This document shows positions 37,037 through 47,753 of a stretch of DNA of 64,000 nt, piece after piece; the stretch's first letter is position 1, and each line of letters opens with the position of its first letter. The notes under the pieces were generated by a model that was not told where the DNA came from, made no database searches, and saw only the letters and a list, made by a program, of their open reading frames with translations. Position numbers and translations under genes: made by a program. Source of the DNA: Cytospora piceicola (Eukaryota; Ascomycota; Sordariomycetes; Diaporthales; Cytosporaceae); assembly GCA_023375675.1 (NCBI GenBank), contig JALQBC010000031.1, positions 434,001 to 498,000 on the forward strand, in the 5' to 3' direction.

Positions 37037-40000
37037 ATGGCCCACGCGCGGAGAATCCTGAAGTTGGAAGACAACGATTATGAACTCGTACCGGTCCAGT
37101 ACAAACAGACTAAGACTTCGGAACTCCGGAAATTCGATGACCCGCAATTGAAGGACATTGAAGAATATCGCTATAGGCCACTGAGCGGTGCAAAGAAGAA
37201 GATTCGGCTTCTGCAGCTTAAAAGTGGAGCAATTGACGGTCCCGATATATATTGTGAGCTGGTTGAAGCTGATTATGACAATATTTTCCACATTCCAACG
37301 GTGCCTGAGACACCAGAGAATCCCACCGAATCGTCTGATGGCGTAGACAAGTCACTTGAAATCACGACCGATGACAAGGAATTGAAGAACAAATTGGATG
37401 AATACAAGAGGTTGAGCAAAAGGGAGATCAAGTACGAAGCACTATCCTGGTGCTGGGGCACAGATGAACCAGAATACGTTGTGATGATTACCGAGAAGAT
37501 CGGCTGGAGAGAGAAGACCTATAAGAAGAACGTGAGGAAGCAACTTGCGCTGGCACTGAAATATTTGCGTCATCCTGATAAGGGGAGGACTCTCTGGATA
37601 GATGCTATCTGTATAGACCAGGACGATCCTAGCGAGCGGAACCACCAGGTGCAGATGATGTCAAGGATATATACCCGGGCGAAGGAAGTCTGCATTTGGC
37701 TAGGCGACGGTGACCTCTCCAGCAAACGAGCAATCGACTTCATACGGGACGAAATCATGGAGTTGCGGAATTTCGATGCACTGTGCAACGACAGGAAATA
37801 CACCGACCAATGGAAAGCATTAATGATGCTCATGCAACGAGACTGGTTCTCTCGTCGCTGGGTTGTCCAGGAAATTGCTCTCGCCAGCAAAGCGACAATT
37901 CACTGTGGGCCGGATTCGATTTCATGGAAAGAATTCGCAGTGGCAGTGGAACTTTTCGTGGAGGTTGAAACAGCCACCCATCGTCTCTCGGAGATCATGC
38001 AGAAGGACGAAAAGTTCCGGCACGTACCAGGTTGGTTCGAGTACGTCTCGGAACTCGGCGCCAGTCTTCTAGTTCAAGCAACCGGCAAAGTTTTCCGTGC
38101 GCAAAGATCACCACTGGAGGACAATGGGACCCCCACAGAGTCGAAGAAGACTGAGGAAGGGTCGAAGAAGAATGAGGAAGAGTCGAAAAAGACTGAGGAA
38201 GAATCAAAAAAGATCGAAGAAGATAATGTCAGGAACAGATTGAGCAGGTACCAGACCATCGACCCATTGGACAGAAGAAGCCTCCTCAGCCTGGAATATC
38301 TAGTGTCGACTATGTTCATCTTCAAAGCATCAGAGCCTCGGGACACCATCTACGCTATGCTTGCCATCTCAAGAGACGCCGCCCCTTTCGCAAGCTCCGG
38401 TGAAACTATCAGAGACCACCACGATGATGACACTCGTCTTATAATGACGGCTTGTGAGTCTTTTCTTGAGGAAAAACCGTTCACCGTGGACTACAGCCGG
38501 CCATATGCAGATGTCTGCAAGGACTTCGTACAATTTGCCATTCAGCGCAAAGCCAAGTTGGATCCGGCACAAGCGCTAGACATCTTGTGCCGTCCATGGG
38601 CCCTGGGTTTCAAACCAGGCAAGTCGATACGGGAGACAGACGCTTCACAGAAGAAGCGAAAGTTAGAAGAAAAGCATCCTGGACCCGAATCCGAGGATCC
38701 ATTGCAGAACCCCAAAGAAAGGAAACGGCGCAAACGAGATCCAGACAGCCATGTTGACAACAAAGACGACCCAGAGAGCTTTCAAAGATACCTCAAAGAC
38801 AGCGAGGGTGGAGATGTTTGGTATCCGGAGCCGGATTCACGGTCAACTGAAGATTATTGGGAAAACGTTGAAGAAAATGAAAAGGGGGGTTCTGAGAGGT
38901 GGAAACGTATGAAATACCGCTATTTCCCCAGTCGCCATGGCCAAAGAGGAGGCGGGAACACCACCAACAATTCCGCGGCAGACAACAGGACTGTGAAGAA
39001 TGACAAGGAGTATACAAAGCTTGAACGGAGGAATGAGCAGGAACTTCCTCTTCCGTCTTGGATTGCACGCGTATCTCAAGCACCAATAAGTCTTGATTAT
39101 AGTCCCGGCATCGACATTCAAAAAACCGGTCGAGCAAATGCAGATCCTTTGGTTGGACACCCTCTGGATGGCCACCGGAACTACAGCGCTGCGCAAACAC
39201 AGAGGGTAAGACCTTTCCAATTCAAAAGGAGACCTCAAATGGGACACTATAGTCTGTATGTGAAAGGTTTCATTCTGGATGAGGTAGACGAAGTGATGGA
39301 CGCCTCACAGGGGGGAAACATTCCTAAGTCTTGGCTCAACATGGCAGGCTGGACAAATTATAATCAAGATCCACCGGGCGAGTTTTGGAGGACTTTGGTG
39401 GCAGATAGAGGTCGGGACAACCGAAACCCTCCGTACTATTACGCCAGGGCCTGCAGGGAGTCGGTCAACAAAGGTGGCATTGCAAGCGGCAGAGTCGACA
39501 CAGCGGCGCTTATCAACAACGAACGGAACTCCATCGTCGCCGAGTTCTGCAGACGAGTCCATGCAGTCATTTGGAACCGCCGTCTCTTCAAAACGAAGGG
39601 CGGCAGGCTGGGTCTCGCAAGCAATGTCGACAGGGGTGATAAGGTTTGCATCCTCTATGGGTGTACGGTGCCTGTTATTTTACAACAGCAACCTGACAAG
39701 CTTGATCATATCTGCGCGTTAGAAATAGAAGAAGACCAAGTCGAGGCATTGAAACGATTGATTCGGGAATGCGAGAGGATTCGCGAGCGTAAGGAAAGGT
39801 ATATGGAGAGGTTGGATAGGAAAGACAGCAAAAGGTGGACGGATGCTGATATTGAGGAAATGAAGGTAGCGAGGCAAAAAGTCAATGAAATGCTAAAGGC
39901 TGAATCCAAGTCGAACCAGGACGAAAATGTGGCACGTGTTGACAGGGAGTCAGAGGGGGACGGGGACACAGGAGATAGGACATCAAAAGGCTCAACTCCA

Positions 40001-40186
40001 CCTGGACTTTCCCTCAAAAGACAAAAGACACTGGGCAAGAAGAACGAAGAAGAGGCTAAGGAGAATGACCCAAAACTCTGGTATGATTTCAGGGGAGATT
40101 GCTACATCCACGGTATGATGGATGGAGAGGCGATACGAGAGCGGCTGTACAAGGAGGTTGCGGATCGAACATTCGAGTTAAGGTAA
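37037..40186 (+). CDS. HET-domain protein, 1049 aa
   Basis: A single uninterrupted exon. The HET (heterokaryon incompatibility) domain starts at KYEALSWCWG (about residues 132-141), followed by GRTLWIDAICIDQ (about 183-195) and SRIYTRAKEVCIWLG (about 210-223), the three blocks that define the family. The N-terminal 130 residues before the domain are unusual in length. A Lys/Glu repeat (SKKTEE-type, about 369-397), basic clusters resembling nuclear signals (KKRK near 534; KERKRRKRD near 560), and a charged coiled-coil-like stretch (about 903-952) follow. HET proteins trigger cell death on non-self recognition; the partner here is unknown. No nonsense mutation is seen in over 3 kb despite nearby RIP blocks. 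Confidence 0.92.
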   Translation: MAHARRILKLEDNDYELVPVQYKQTKTSELRKFDDPQLKDIEEYRYRPLSGAKKKIRLLQLKSGAIDGPDIYCELVEADYDNIFHIPTVPETPENPTESSDGVDKSLEITTDDKELKNKLDEYKRLSKREIKYEALSWCWGTDEPEYVVMITEKIGWREKTYKKNVRKQLALALKYLRHPDKGRTLWIDAICIDQDDPSERNHQVQMMSRIYTRAKEVCIWLGDGDLSSKRAIDFIRDEIMELRNFDALCNDRKYTDQWKALMMLMQRDWFSRRWVVQEIALASKATIHCGPDSISWKEFAVAVELFVEVETATHRLSEIMQKDEKFRHVPGWFEYVSELGASLLVQATGKVFRAQRSPLEDNGTPTESKKTEEGSKKNEEESKKTEEESKKIEEDNVRNRLSRYQTIDPLDRRSLLSLEYLVSTMFIFKASEPRDTIYAMLAISRDAAPFASSGETIRDHHDDDTRLIMTACESFLEEKPFTVDYSRPYADVCKDFVQFAIQRKAKLDPAQALDILCRPWALGFKPGKSIRETDASQKKRKLEEKHPGPESEDPLQNPKERKRRKRDPDSHVDNKDDPESFQRYLKDSEGGDVWYPEPDSRSTEDYWENVEENEKGGSERWKRMKYRYFPSRHGQRGGGNTTNNSAADNRTVKNDKEYTKLERRNEQELPLPSWIARVSQAPISLDYSPGIDIQKTGRANADPLVGHPLDGHRNYSAAQTQRVRPFQFKRRPQMGHYSLYVKGFILDEVDEVMDASQGGNIPKSWLNMAGWTNYNQDPPGEFWRTLVADRGRDNRNPPYYYARACRESVNKGGIASGRVDTAALINNERNSIVAEFCRRVHAVIWNRRLFKTKGGRLGLASNVDRGDKVCILYGCTVPVILQQQPDKLDHICALEIEEDQVEALKRLIRECERIRERKERYMERLDRKDSKRWTDADIEEMKVARQKVNEMLKAESKSNQDENVARVDRESEGDGDTGDRTSKGSTPPGLSLKRQKTLGKKNEEEAKENDPKLWYDFRGDCYIHGMMDGEAIRERLYKEVADRTFELR

Positions 40187-41525
40187 CGTACATACAGCGT
40201 ACAGGTACAATCAACATTTTTTACATGGACTTTCGCGTCCCCTGCCCTTCCCCCCTGGAGTTACTGAGTTCATTGGTGGAGTTCTTTCATAATCATACAG
40301 AAACATGTGTCCCAAGCCTTCCACATCGAGATAAGTTGAAGTCGCATTCTTACCCGGCGTCGGTGGCTCATAACCTGACTTAGCGCTGATCATCCACATT
40401 CTTCGTATTGTATGTAACGTGTCATGGTGTTGCTTCGTTATGTTCCGTGTGACCATTCTCGTATGAGTCCGAAAGCATCTATCTTCGACGCAGCGAGAAA
40501 CACTCCATATTGAGTCACTCTCGGGTCGCTCGCCTTCTCTTTCGAGATCCAGGTTTACAGCTCTCTCGGTTCTATATGCCGGCTCACTATGACTTGTTCT
40601 TTCCGTTTTTTACAGACCGGTGTGTCTGATAGTAGATCGGCCTTCGAGATCCAATTGTTGGTTCCGATAGCTTTGAACTGGCGCGACAGTCGTAACAGTC
40701 GTGCGTAGACAAGTTTGCGAGTCTCTACTGTTGCCGTGTTCTTCGGCCCTTTCCAGACGCTGAAGCCCTTGGAGGCAAAACTTTGTGCTAAACCAGTAGC
40801 CTAGAAGGACATTGATTTGGCCAAGGATGATCGACACGATGCAAAGCAGATGGTCTATTGTTGACCCATTTGGAATCGAAACGGATTTCAATATTACATA
40901 CTTACTCGGAGACAAGTTGCATTGTACGGAATTGGAGAGGAGGCATATACATGATTCCATGTACCGCCTGATTCTTCACATCGGTCATATCTTGGTGTTG
41001 CCTGTTGGCTCCGCCGTCGATATCGTGATTGAGTACGGGTAATAGTAGTACATGGTGACCAAGTTTTCAAATATAAGCGAGCTTCTCACTCGTCCTTGCC
41101 GAGATGTGTTATACTCCCTGGAAATATGAGTGCCATCGGCTGTATACAGACTTGTGGTACTTTCTTGCGGTTCTTTATTGGACCCTTTCCCTTGAGGTTT
41201 CTCACCTGGATGTTTGCTTGGACTCTGCGACGCGAGCTGTTCATATGTGGCACTGGTGACCGGCAAGATGGAGCCTCGAGACTCGAAAGCAATCCGGTGT
41301 CTGGATTTTACTCGGTCCTTTGGAATCAACTGCGTAAATCTTCCCTCGTCTCGATTTGATTCTCGTGAACCAGTTTCATATATCAGATTTTCTTCCTTCG
41401 CAGTCATTTTCACGCAGCTTCTTTGCTGGGGCCCCTCCCTACTTCTTAATTTCATCGCTCAACCCCATCACCCTAGAAATACTGAAGTACTGTTTCTACA
41501 TCATCTCACAACCCACTTCATAATC
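40187..41525. other. Intergenic 1.3 kb, weak minus-strand ORF
   Basis: A minus-strand frame at 40960-40610 contains one hydrophobic stretch (LLCIVSIILGQINVLLGYW) and a possible GTAAGT..ATAG intron, but I recognise no family and codon content is weak. I do not call it a gene. Confidence 0.35.
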
Positions 41526-42098
41526 ATGGACCACGAGGACACCACAGAGGTGGGTTCCTGGAAGTCCCGAAACTGCCTCAGCCCGGGCGAGTACGCCAAG
41601 TTCTGGTCGCTCACCAGGACCGCCAACGCGCAAGTTCTCTTCCGCCGTATCTTTATGTGGATCATCATCCTCTTGCGGGTGGTCCAGACAATTCTCATTA
41701 TCTCGTATAACACCTTCGTCTCGAGAGTCTCGAGCATAGTGTTCGGCATCTTATTCGGCATCTTGTCCTTTCTGTTTGTCTTTTGGTGTCTTACTATGAT
41801 CGACCGAGCGCAAGGACGACGCAAGCTCTGCGGACTAGCAATTGTAGGTGACTTCCTGATTAGCCCTTTTCTGTTCCTTCGTGCGCTTGCTTTAGGACTA
41901 TACACAGAAGGAATGGCGCTGCCCATGGGAGATGGAATGATTCCTTGGAGACAACAAGAGAGCCCACCTCCGTTCTCTTTTCAATCTTTCGAAAGTTCAT
42001 ATCCACCATATCATCATTATCTCCAGCTAAGGACGTCAAGTTTTACCCCCTATGATTCCCACAGCTTGACTAATAAAACCTTCTATCGGAATGAATAG
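41526..42098 (+). CDS. Small multi-pass membrane protein, hypothetical
   Basis: 190 aa with three strong membrane segments: MWIIILLRVVQTILIISYNTF, the SSIVFGILFGILSFLFVFWCL segment and the VGDFLISPFLFLRALALGL segment. It is reminiscent of fungal MARVEL-like four-helix proteins. The frame ends at TAG 42096-42098, but the same frame continues for 57 codons to 42272 and encodes an apparent fourth membrane helix (LILLVGFWTFLGYI...WASIVLYGF). No GT donor in the correct phase was found near the TAG, so the gene may carry a premature stop. Function unknown. Confidence 0.6.
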   Translation: MDHEDTTEVGSWKSRNCLSPGEYAKFWSLTRTANAQVLFRRIFMWIIILLRVVQTILIISYNTFVSRVSSIVFGILFGILSFLFVFWCLTMIDRAQGRRKLCGLAIVGDFLISPFLFLRALALGLYTEGMALPMGDGMIPWRQQESPPPFSFQSFESSYPPYHHYLQLRTSSFTPYDSHSLTNKTFYRNE

Positions 42099-42272
42099 TC
42101 ACGCCTCCATCTGGACCTGTTCGTCGCGTGTTGCGCTGCCCTTCACTTGATTCTCCTGGTCGGCTTTTGGACATTTCTCGGTTATATCAGCTTCAACGCG
42201 GCCTGGTTCAGTCTCTGGGCTTCTATCGTCTTGTACGGTTTTATCTGCACCAAATCACCAAGAGGAGCATAG
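42099..42272 (+). other. In-frame fourth-helix extension after TAG
   Basis: It reads in the same frame as 41526-42098 and encodes a hydrophobic helix-rich stretch ending CTKSPRGA and TAG. This is the probable original C-terminus of that membrane protein. Confidence 0.5.
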
Positions 42273-43765
42273 GTCTTGTCAACCAGGGGCACCCTGGGGC
42301 GGTGGAAAGGGCAGGGGTGGGATCGGTTGGTTACAATGGGGGGGGGGGGTACACTAGGACGTGAAAGAGTCATTTTTTCATATGCTGGGAATGGTAATGG
42401 CTGTTAATGAGATGTCTCTCTCTCTCTCGTGAATCTAGCGGCTACTGCTGTGTACTCGTTGAATACGCACATCAGTCGCTCCGAACGCCACCACTTTGTT
42501 GCCCTCCCGCACCTTTTTGAGCTCTGCGGCGACCCTGTGTGTTTTCCACGTTGTGTCCGACGTGCGCACCACTGATTATGTTGTTTTCGCCTGTGCAGAA
42601 GACTACCTCGCCTGCGGAGAGGCCATATTCAAACATGGAAGAGATGTACCTGGGATACATCACACGCTAATTTCGGTTTCTGGAGAGTCTAGACTGGCCT
42701 AGACGGTGGAAGAGGTCAACAAGGATTGGAACATAGATGCCCAGATATTCCTGGGGTATGTGTCACCGCAAGTGGGGATAGAATGGATGGGCCACATGTG
42801 CACCTTGTTACGGGACGACCAAGGAAATCCCAGGCATACAGGCGTCGTGATGCTTAATTGGTTGAAGTATACAAGGTTTTACCCCATACTGCACAGCTAT
42901 TGAACGCCCCGCAAAGTAAAACTTCATTGTCCGGGGCTGTCAGCTGCAGCCACGAGTCTAGACCTCTTCCACCATTATTTCTCCTTTTTGAGACCAGGGA
43001 CGTCCCAAGCCCGTGTGGACCAACTTCATCAAATAAGGGTCAATGACCGTCCTGGTCACTCGAAGAACAATAAGCCACGAATGGCTGTATGCGTCGTGTG
43101 GTGGCTTATTGTTCTAAGTTCTCCACCACACCCACTTGTCAAATAATTAGTGTTTACCACTTTGAATTGGCTAAACTCTTTCGAAAACGGTACAGTAAGC
43201 ATTTGTCCCAATACAGGAAGTATACTCGACTGCATACCCAAATGGGTTCGCCCCGATATCGTCCATTCACTAGCCTCGAGTCGCGTCTATTCTAGAGTCT
43301 ACAAAATGGACATGCTGGGGACTCATGAAGACCCTCAGAATCTCCACTATAGTACGATTCTCCATCTAGTGCACTGGCACGGCTGAAAATTATATTCAGC
43401 TTTGCAGCTAGAGGGTATTCCCAAGACTCAGCTCCTCGGCGCCGCCGGGCCTAGAATCAGTCCCAATGGGTCCAGACAACGAGAGGATTAGTTGCGATCA
43501 TCCATATTGGGGTATCGAGTTGTCGTCGCGATGTTTTCCAGTGGATTGGTCCTCATCGTGATTATTCGTGGCTGGCTGATGCCATTTTAGGAATGTCTTG
43601 CGCTGGCATGGCAAGCGGGTTGACTGATTTCTAGAATATGCCGCCATGTATTATCTAGAAGTACTTAAAGACCATGCAGTCCTTGCAGAAATTTGACTCT
43701 CACAACTCAGCAGCAAGCAGAACTTTGATTTGTTTCCGTACAACACTCAAGTGCTATCAACCAAG
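42273..43765. other. Intergenic 1.5 kb with hairpins and homopolymers
   Basis: It holds a G homopolymer around 42340, a (CT)n run near 42415, and a perfect 15 bp inverted repeat at 43064-43115. No coding family is recognised. The right end is the promoter of the GLEYA-domain gene. Confidence 0.5.
43064..43115. repeat. Perfect 15 bp inverted repeat (hairpin)
   Basis: AGAACAATAAGCCAC at 43064-43078 pairs perfectly with GTGGCTTATTGTTCT at 43101-43115 across a 22-base loop. It may be a small RNA hairpin, a terminator-like structure, or ends of a decayed miniature element. Confidence 0.7.
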
Positions 43766-45174
43766 ATGCGTTCCGTGGTCGCCTCCGCTCTCCTGAGCAT
43801 CCCTCTTGCTGCAGCCCTGCCTGGAGCAAAGTCAGAGCTCGATGAGAGGACTTTCCCTGGTGCTCTAACCCCCAAATGTCTCGTCGTTGATGCCGTTGTC
43901 ACTGCCTTGCATGCTTCGGCCGAGGCAACACCATTTTGCTCCAGCTTCCTAGGGATTCAGACCTCGACCGTCTTCACAACCTCCACAAGCACCAGCTTCA
44001 TCACCGATATCGTCACGGCTACCACTGGTACTGACACCATCACGGCTCCAACTACGACTCTCGCGACCATTACACTCGATGCGGTCACGGCTGAAACCAC
44101 GACGTACACGGAGACGGCGGATGCTGTAACAGTGACTACTTGCGTCAGCACGGATGCTATTGCAAAACGAAACAGACCGGCCACTACGACCAGCTCTTCC
44201 TCCATCAAAACAACATCCCCATTCGGCAGTAAGCCTACTCCGGCATGTTTGGCCGGCCTGGCCAACACTGCTGTCTCCTTGGCTTGCTCTTGTCTCCAAG
44301 TTCCCACACCTATCAGCACGATCGTCGTCGTTTCTACCGTCAATCCTACTACTGTCTTGACTTCCGATGTGGCAGCTCTTGCGACAGTCACGCCTGTGGA
44401 GACTCCATACTTCACACCTACCGTTACACCTGTTAGTCAACCCGGTATTTGAATCTGTCAAAATACATCCCACTAACAGTTGTTGATTAGAGTACCACTG
44501 TTACCGTGACCCCTACTGCCACGGACATCTTCTGCCCCAGCCCCACTCCTGACCTGTCCTGCTCCAACCAAGGTGTCCAGTTCGGGTACTACTCCTCGCC
44601 CTTCGGAGTCAACAGCGACGGTGGCTACTCCCAATTTGATCCCACCTACTTCAAGTCTGTGAAGCCAACCGTCTCGGGCGTAGCTGGGTCCGCTGGTGGC
44701 ATCGGCGGCTCGTGCCCAAGCTCCTCTTCGACTTTCAGCTTCTACGGAAACACCGAACATTGCGACTACGTCGCTCTCAACTACCGGGGCTACCTGTACG
44801 CGGGACAGTCTGGCGCCTTCACCTTCGACGTCACCGCAGCCGACGACATCGTGCTCGTCTGGGTTGGGTCGACGGCCTATTCTGGGTGGACCCGCGCCAA
44901 CTCCCTGCTGGACGTGACTTACCCTGAGCTTGGCGCAGGTACTGGTGGCGGCGGTACCATCACTGGGACATACGTCGCGACTGCTGGCGAGTACATTCCG
45001 CTGCGCATTCTGTTCAGCCAGGGTGATGGTCCCTTCGGGTTCGGTATCGACATTACGGCGCCCGATGGCACGGTCGTGCTCAGCGCTGACACGACTACGA
45101 GTGACTTCCTTGTCACCCAGTCGTGTGATGGTGTATCAGCTCCTGCTTATGCTTCTTATGGAGCAGAGCCTTGA
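43766..45174 (+). CDS. Secreted GLEYA-domain cell-surface protein
   Basis: Two exons: 43766-44431 and 44491-45174. The intron has a CACTAAC branch and closes in phase 0, giving 449 aa. A signal peptide is present (MRSVVASALLSIPLAAALP), with an adjacent Cys-containing N-terminal segment, then a long Thr/Ser-rich region with TVTT-type runs, likely O-glycosylated. The C-terminal GLEYA domain has CDYVALNYRGYLYAGQSGAFTF, ADDIVLVWVG and WTRANS. GLEYA domains are PA14-related lectin folds of fungal adhesins. There is no obvious GPI-anchor hydrophobic tail (it ends ASYGAEP), so it may be wall-bound or released. The ATG is placed at the signal peptide; the in-frame upstream ATG at 43730 adds a less hydrophobic leader. 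Confidence 0.88.
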
Positions 45175-45562
45175 AGTTGGCCACTGGTTTAATTGTACCA
45201 AATGTCTATAGAGAGGCCATTTGATAGCTATGTAGACATTGGTATTCCCAGCCAGCTTGGAGTGGTTACTTCTTTCAACTCTTTCATATTCTTTTTAGAT
45301 TAGACAGAAAGGCTAGGGTCAACTGGTCTTAACCGACAGCTTCCACTTAGCACGGTCGGTAGATTAATATACACACACGAATTGATGATCTCAAGAAGTC
45401 GAGAAGCCTGATATTGATCGTTCCGGCTGTGACTCTAAATGACGTATTCCGATTAGGATGGATTCCTTGGTCTTTGGGATACTGGGCTTTGCTAAACCCG
45501 CTGCGCCACCAATCGTGATACCGTGTCAACCTTCCCAAGTCGTTCCAACCCCCCGTAGAACC
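45175..45562. other. Convergent intergenic spacer
   Basis: A 388 bp spacer between the 3' ends of the GLEYA gene and the monooxygenase. Nothing else seen. Confidence 0.6.
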
Positions 45563-46945
45563 CTAAAGGGCCTTCATTTTCTCCAGTGCTTCCTCATTGT
45601 AAGCCTCCAAATCGATGCCGGCAATGAAGCCCCACCTGGGAGCCAAGACGCCCCTGATTTTATCTGGATCCAAGCCAGCGTCTGGGTTTTGTCCACAGAA
45701 AATCAGCCCCGTCCCCCTACTAGAGTCGATAACCCGCTGGCATCTGTCTCTCCTGACGGCATCGTAGGCCTGGAGAGCGCGGGCAAGCTCAGACGGCACC
45801 TTAATCTCGCCGAGTAGTGTACCGAGGATCATGGCATCCTCAAAAGCCTGACCGGTTCCAGCGCCTTGCCACGGGGTACTAGCATGGGCCGCATCGCCGG
45901 CGATACATACTCGACCATTCGAATAAGTCCTGGTAGATTTGTGTTCCCACTGAGAGTACGCATGAGGCTCATCTTGATCAAGTATAAGCTGGCTCGCCAA
46001 ATTTGTTAGTCTTTCAAGATCATGACAAGTGGGTAGGGGAGAATCTCACATCTATCATGCCTTTCCCAATAGGCCCATCCAACCATTCGTGCATAGTCTC
46101 CTCCAGGAAATCTCGCGTCAAGGGCCGCTTACGGTCTTTTGGTGGGTTCTTCTCGATGGCTGATATCACACACTGAACTTTCGTCCTGTCTTCAAGGACA
46201 TCGTGCATGATAAAAGCCCCGTTTCCTGCCCATCCGTATTGTCGGTCTTGTTCGAAGTATTGAGCACCAAGCGTCTCTTTCGCCTTGTCAAATGGAACGA
46301 CATTCCTGCAATCCCAGAAGCCGGCAGGAGACGCCCCATCAGCATCCGCGGATTCTTGCAAAACATAGCGTCGCACTGCACCGAATATCCCGTCCGCGCC
46401 GATTACCGCGTGGAAAGTCTCATTCTGTCCATCACTAAAGGTGACCTGAACATCACCGGCGGCAGTAGTTGTGATATCGGATAGCGTCTTGCTTGCGTGA
46501 AGCCGCTCGACTGGAAGGGGAGCGAGCAGTTCGCGAAGAAGCGAAGCCCGATGCACAACTTTAGTGCCGCTTTCTGGGTCACTTCCCATGTCCATAATGA
46601 TAGCTCCCGCGTGTGCGCCTGAGCCCTGTTGCATCATTAGAATGGTGACGTGTCAAATCAATACTTTGGAACCTGGCTTACGATGCAGGTTCGCGTCGAT
46701 GCTTGAAGTACCGCACCCGCCCTCTGAAGCATCGCACTGGCTTCTGGCACCCCGACGACCTGCTGCAGCGCCCCCCGTGCATAGCTAGGGAGTCCAATGG
46801 CTGCACCGCGCTCGGAGAACACGGGTGCCGACTCGTAGACATGGACTTCGAGGTGGGCATGTCGAAGGAGAGCATTCGCGATGGTGGCACCAGCCAGTCC
46901 CCCGCCAATCACGGCAATCTTGATAACTGAAGATGATTCGGCCAT
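45563..46945 (-). CDS. FAD-dependent monooxygenase (salicylate hydroxylase-like)
   Basis: Three exons: 46945-46682, 46625-46050 and 45988-45563, giving 421 aa with both introns in phase 0. Group A flavin monooxygenase features are in order: IAVIGGGLAGATIANALL (FAD GxGxxG), the HAVIGADGIFGAVR DG motif, and GRVCIAGDAAHASTPWQGAGTGQAFEDA (GD motif contacting FAD ribityl). Length fits salicylate hydroxylase-type enzymes that use NAD(P)H to hydroxylate aromatic rings; the true substrate cannot be told from sequence. There is no signal peptide, so it is probably cytosolic. Its upstream region shares a non-coding block with 54948-55073. Confidence 0.9.
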
Positions 46946-47598
46946 GTAGAATCAGTCGATGTAGGTAGAAATAATAAGGAAGAGTGGTGAGAGAACAGCT
47001 CGGTGTTACGGACAGATATAAAGGACGAGCATTGCATTTATGAGTCGCTGCACATGTGGTGGAGAATTCTGAATTTGGAATATCAATTACAGCGCCTTTC
47101 GTAACCCCTGTGGTTACAAGGTTTTGATAAGGCATGGCGACAAATGGTTGGACGAAATCAGTAGATTTATGCGCCCGTTGGTTGCTTTAAAGCCAACATG
47201 AAAGCAACATGTGAGTTTGATCCCTGGATTCTCGCTTGCGTTGGCTTTGACGCAAGGTCGGCCGATAAGAAGCCGGCTTTAAAAGAGGATTCCCAACACA
47301 TCTTCATTGAGAATAGGGTACCTACTAAGTAAGTACGCTGCCTTCGAAGTCTTTCCTTGCAACATCGCAGTATGTTGTCGTCGGAAAAGAAAACTGGTCG
47401 GAGCGAGGGGGTCTTATAACCGGAAGAGATACCAGTTGACTATACATTTGAAGATTTAAGATTGATCCGATATGCAGCCAGTTTACCACATTGTCCCTTT
47501 GATTGACCCGCTGTCGCCGGCTAGTAAGGATTTGGAAACCCGAGTGGGTATGGTGCGTAGTACTTCTCGAAATCTCTACTAACACCTTTCTACGTAAT
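46946..47598. promoter_or_regulatory. Monooxygenase promoter region with duplicated block
   Basis: Non-coding. Positions 47190-47291 resemble 54948-55073 on the far side of the Copia element, in the same orientation and at a similar distance upstream of a minus-strand start codon. A shared core reads CTGGATTCTCGC then TGCG, followed by ACGCAAGGT and GGCCGA. Confidence 0.5.
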
Positions 47599-47603
47599 CT
47601 ATA

Positions 47604-47753
47604 TGTCACGTATCTAGGCATATCTAAGCCTACTCTATTATAGAGCTCGCTACTAATATAGTCTATATAAAAGAGCTTTTTACGCCTATTATAAATAGTA
47701 TATAATAGCAGTTAAGTTACTTTATTCGATATACCTTACTTTAAATCGTTTTA
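47604..47753 (+). repeat. 5' LTR of Copia element
   Basis: It begins TGTCACGTAT and ends TTTTA. It aligns gap-free with 54091-54240, with differences that are all transitions by hand alignment. Confidence 0.93.

Noticed and set aside
40610..40960. Minus-strand hypothetical membrane protein
   Set aside because: One hydrophobic stretch only, no family recognised and no convincing start or codon bias.
43949..44473. Minus-strand frames opposite the GLEYA-domain gene
   Set aside because: Shadow frames created by Thr/Ser-rich codon bias of the real gene.
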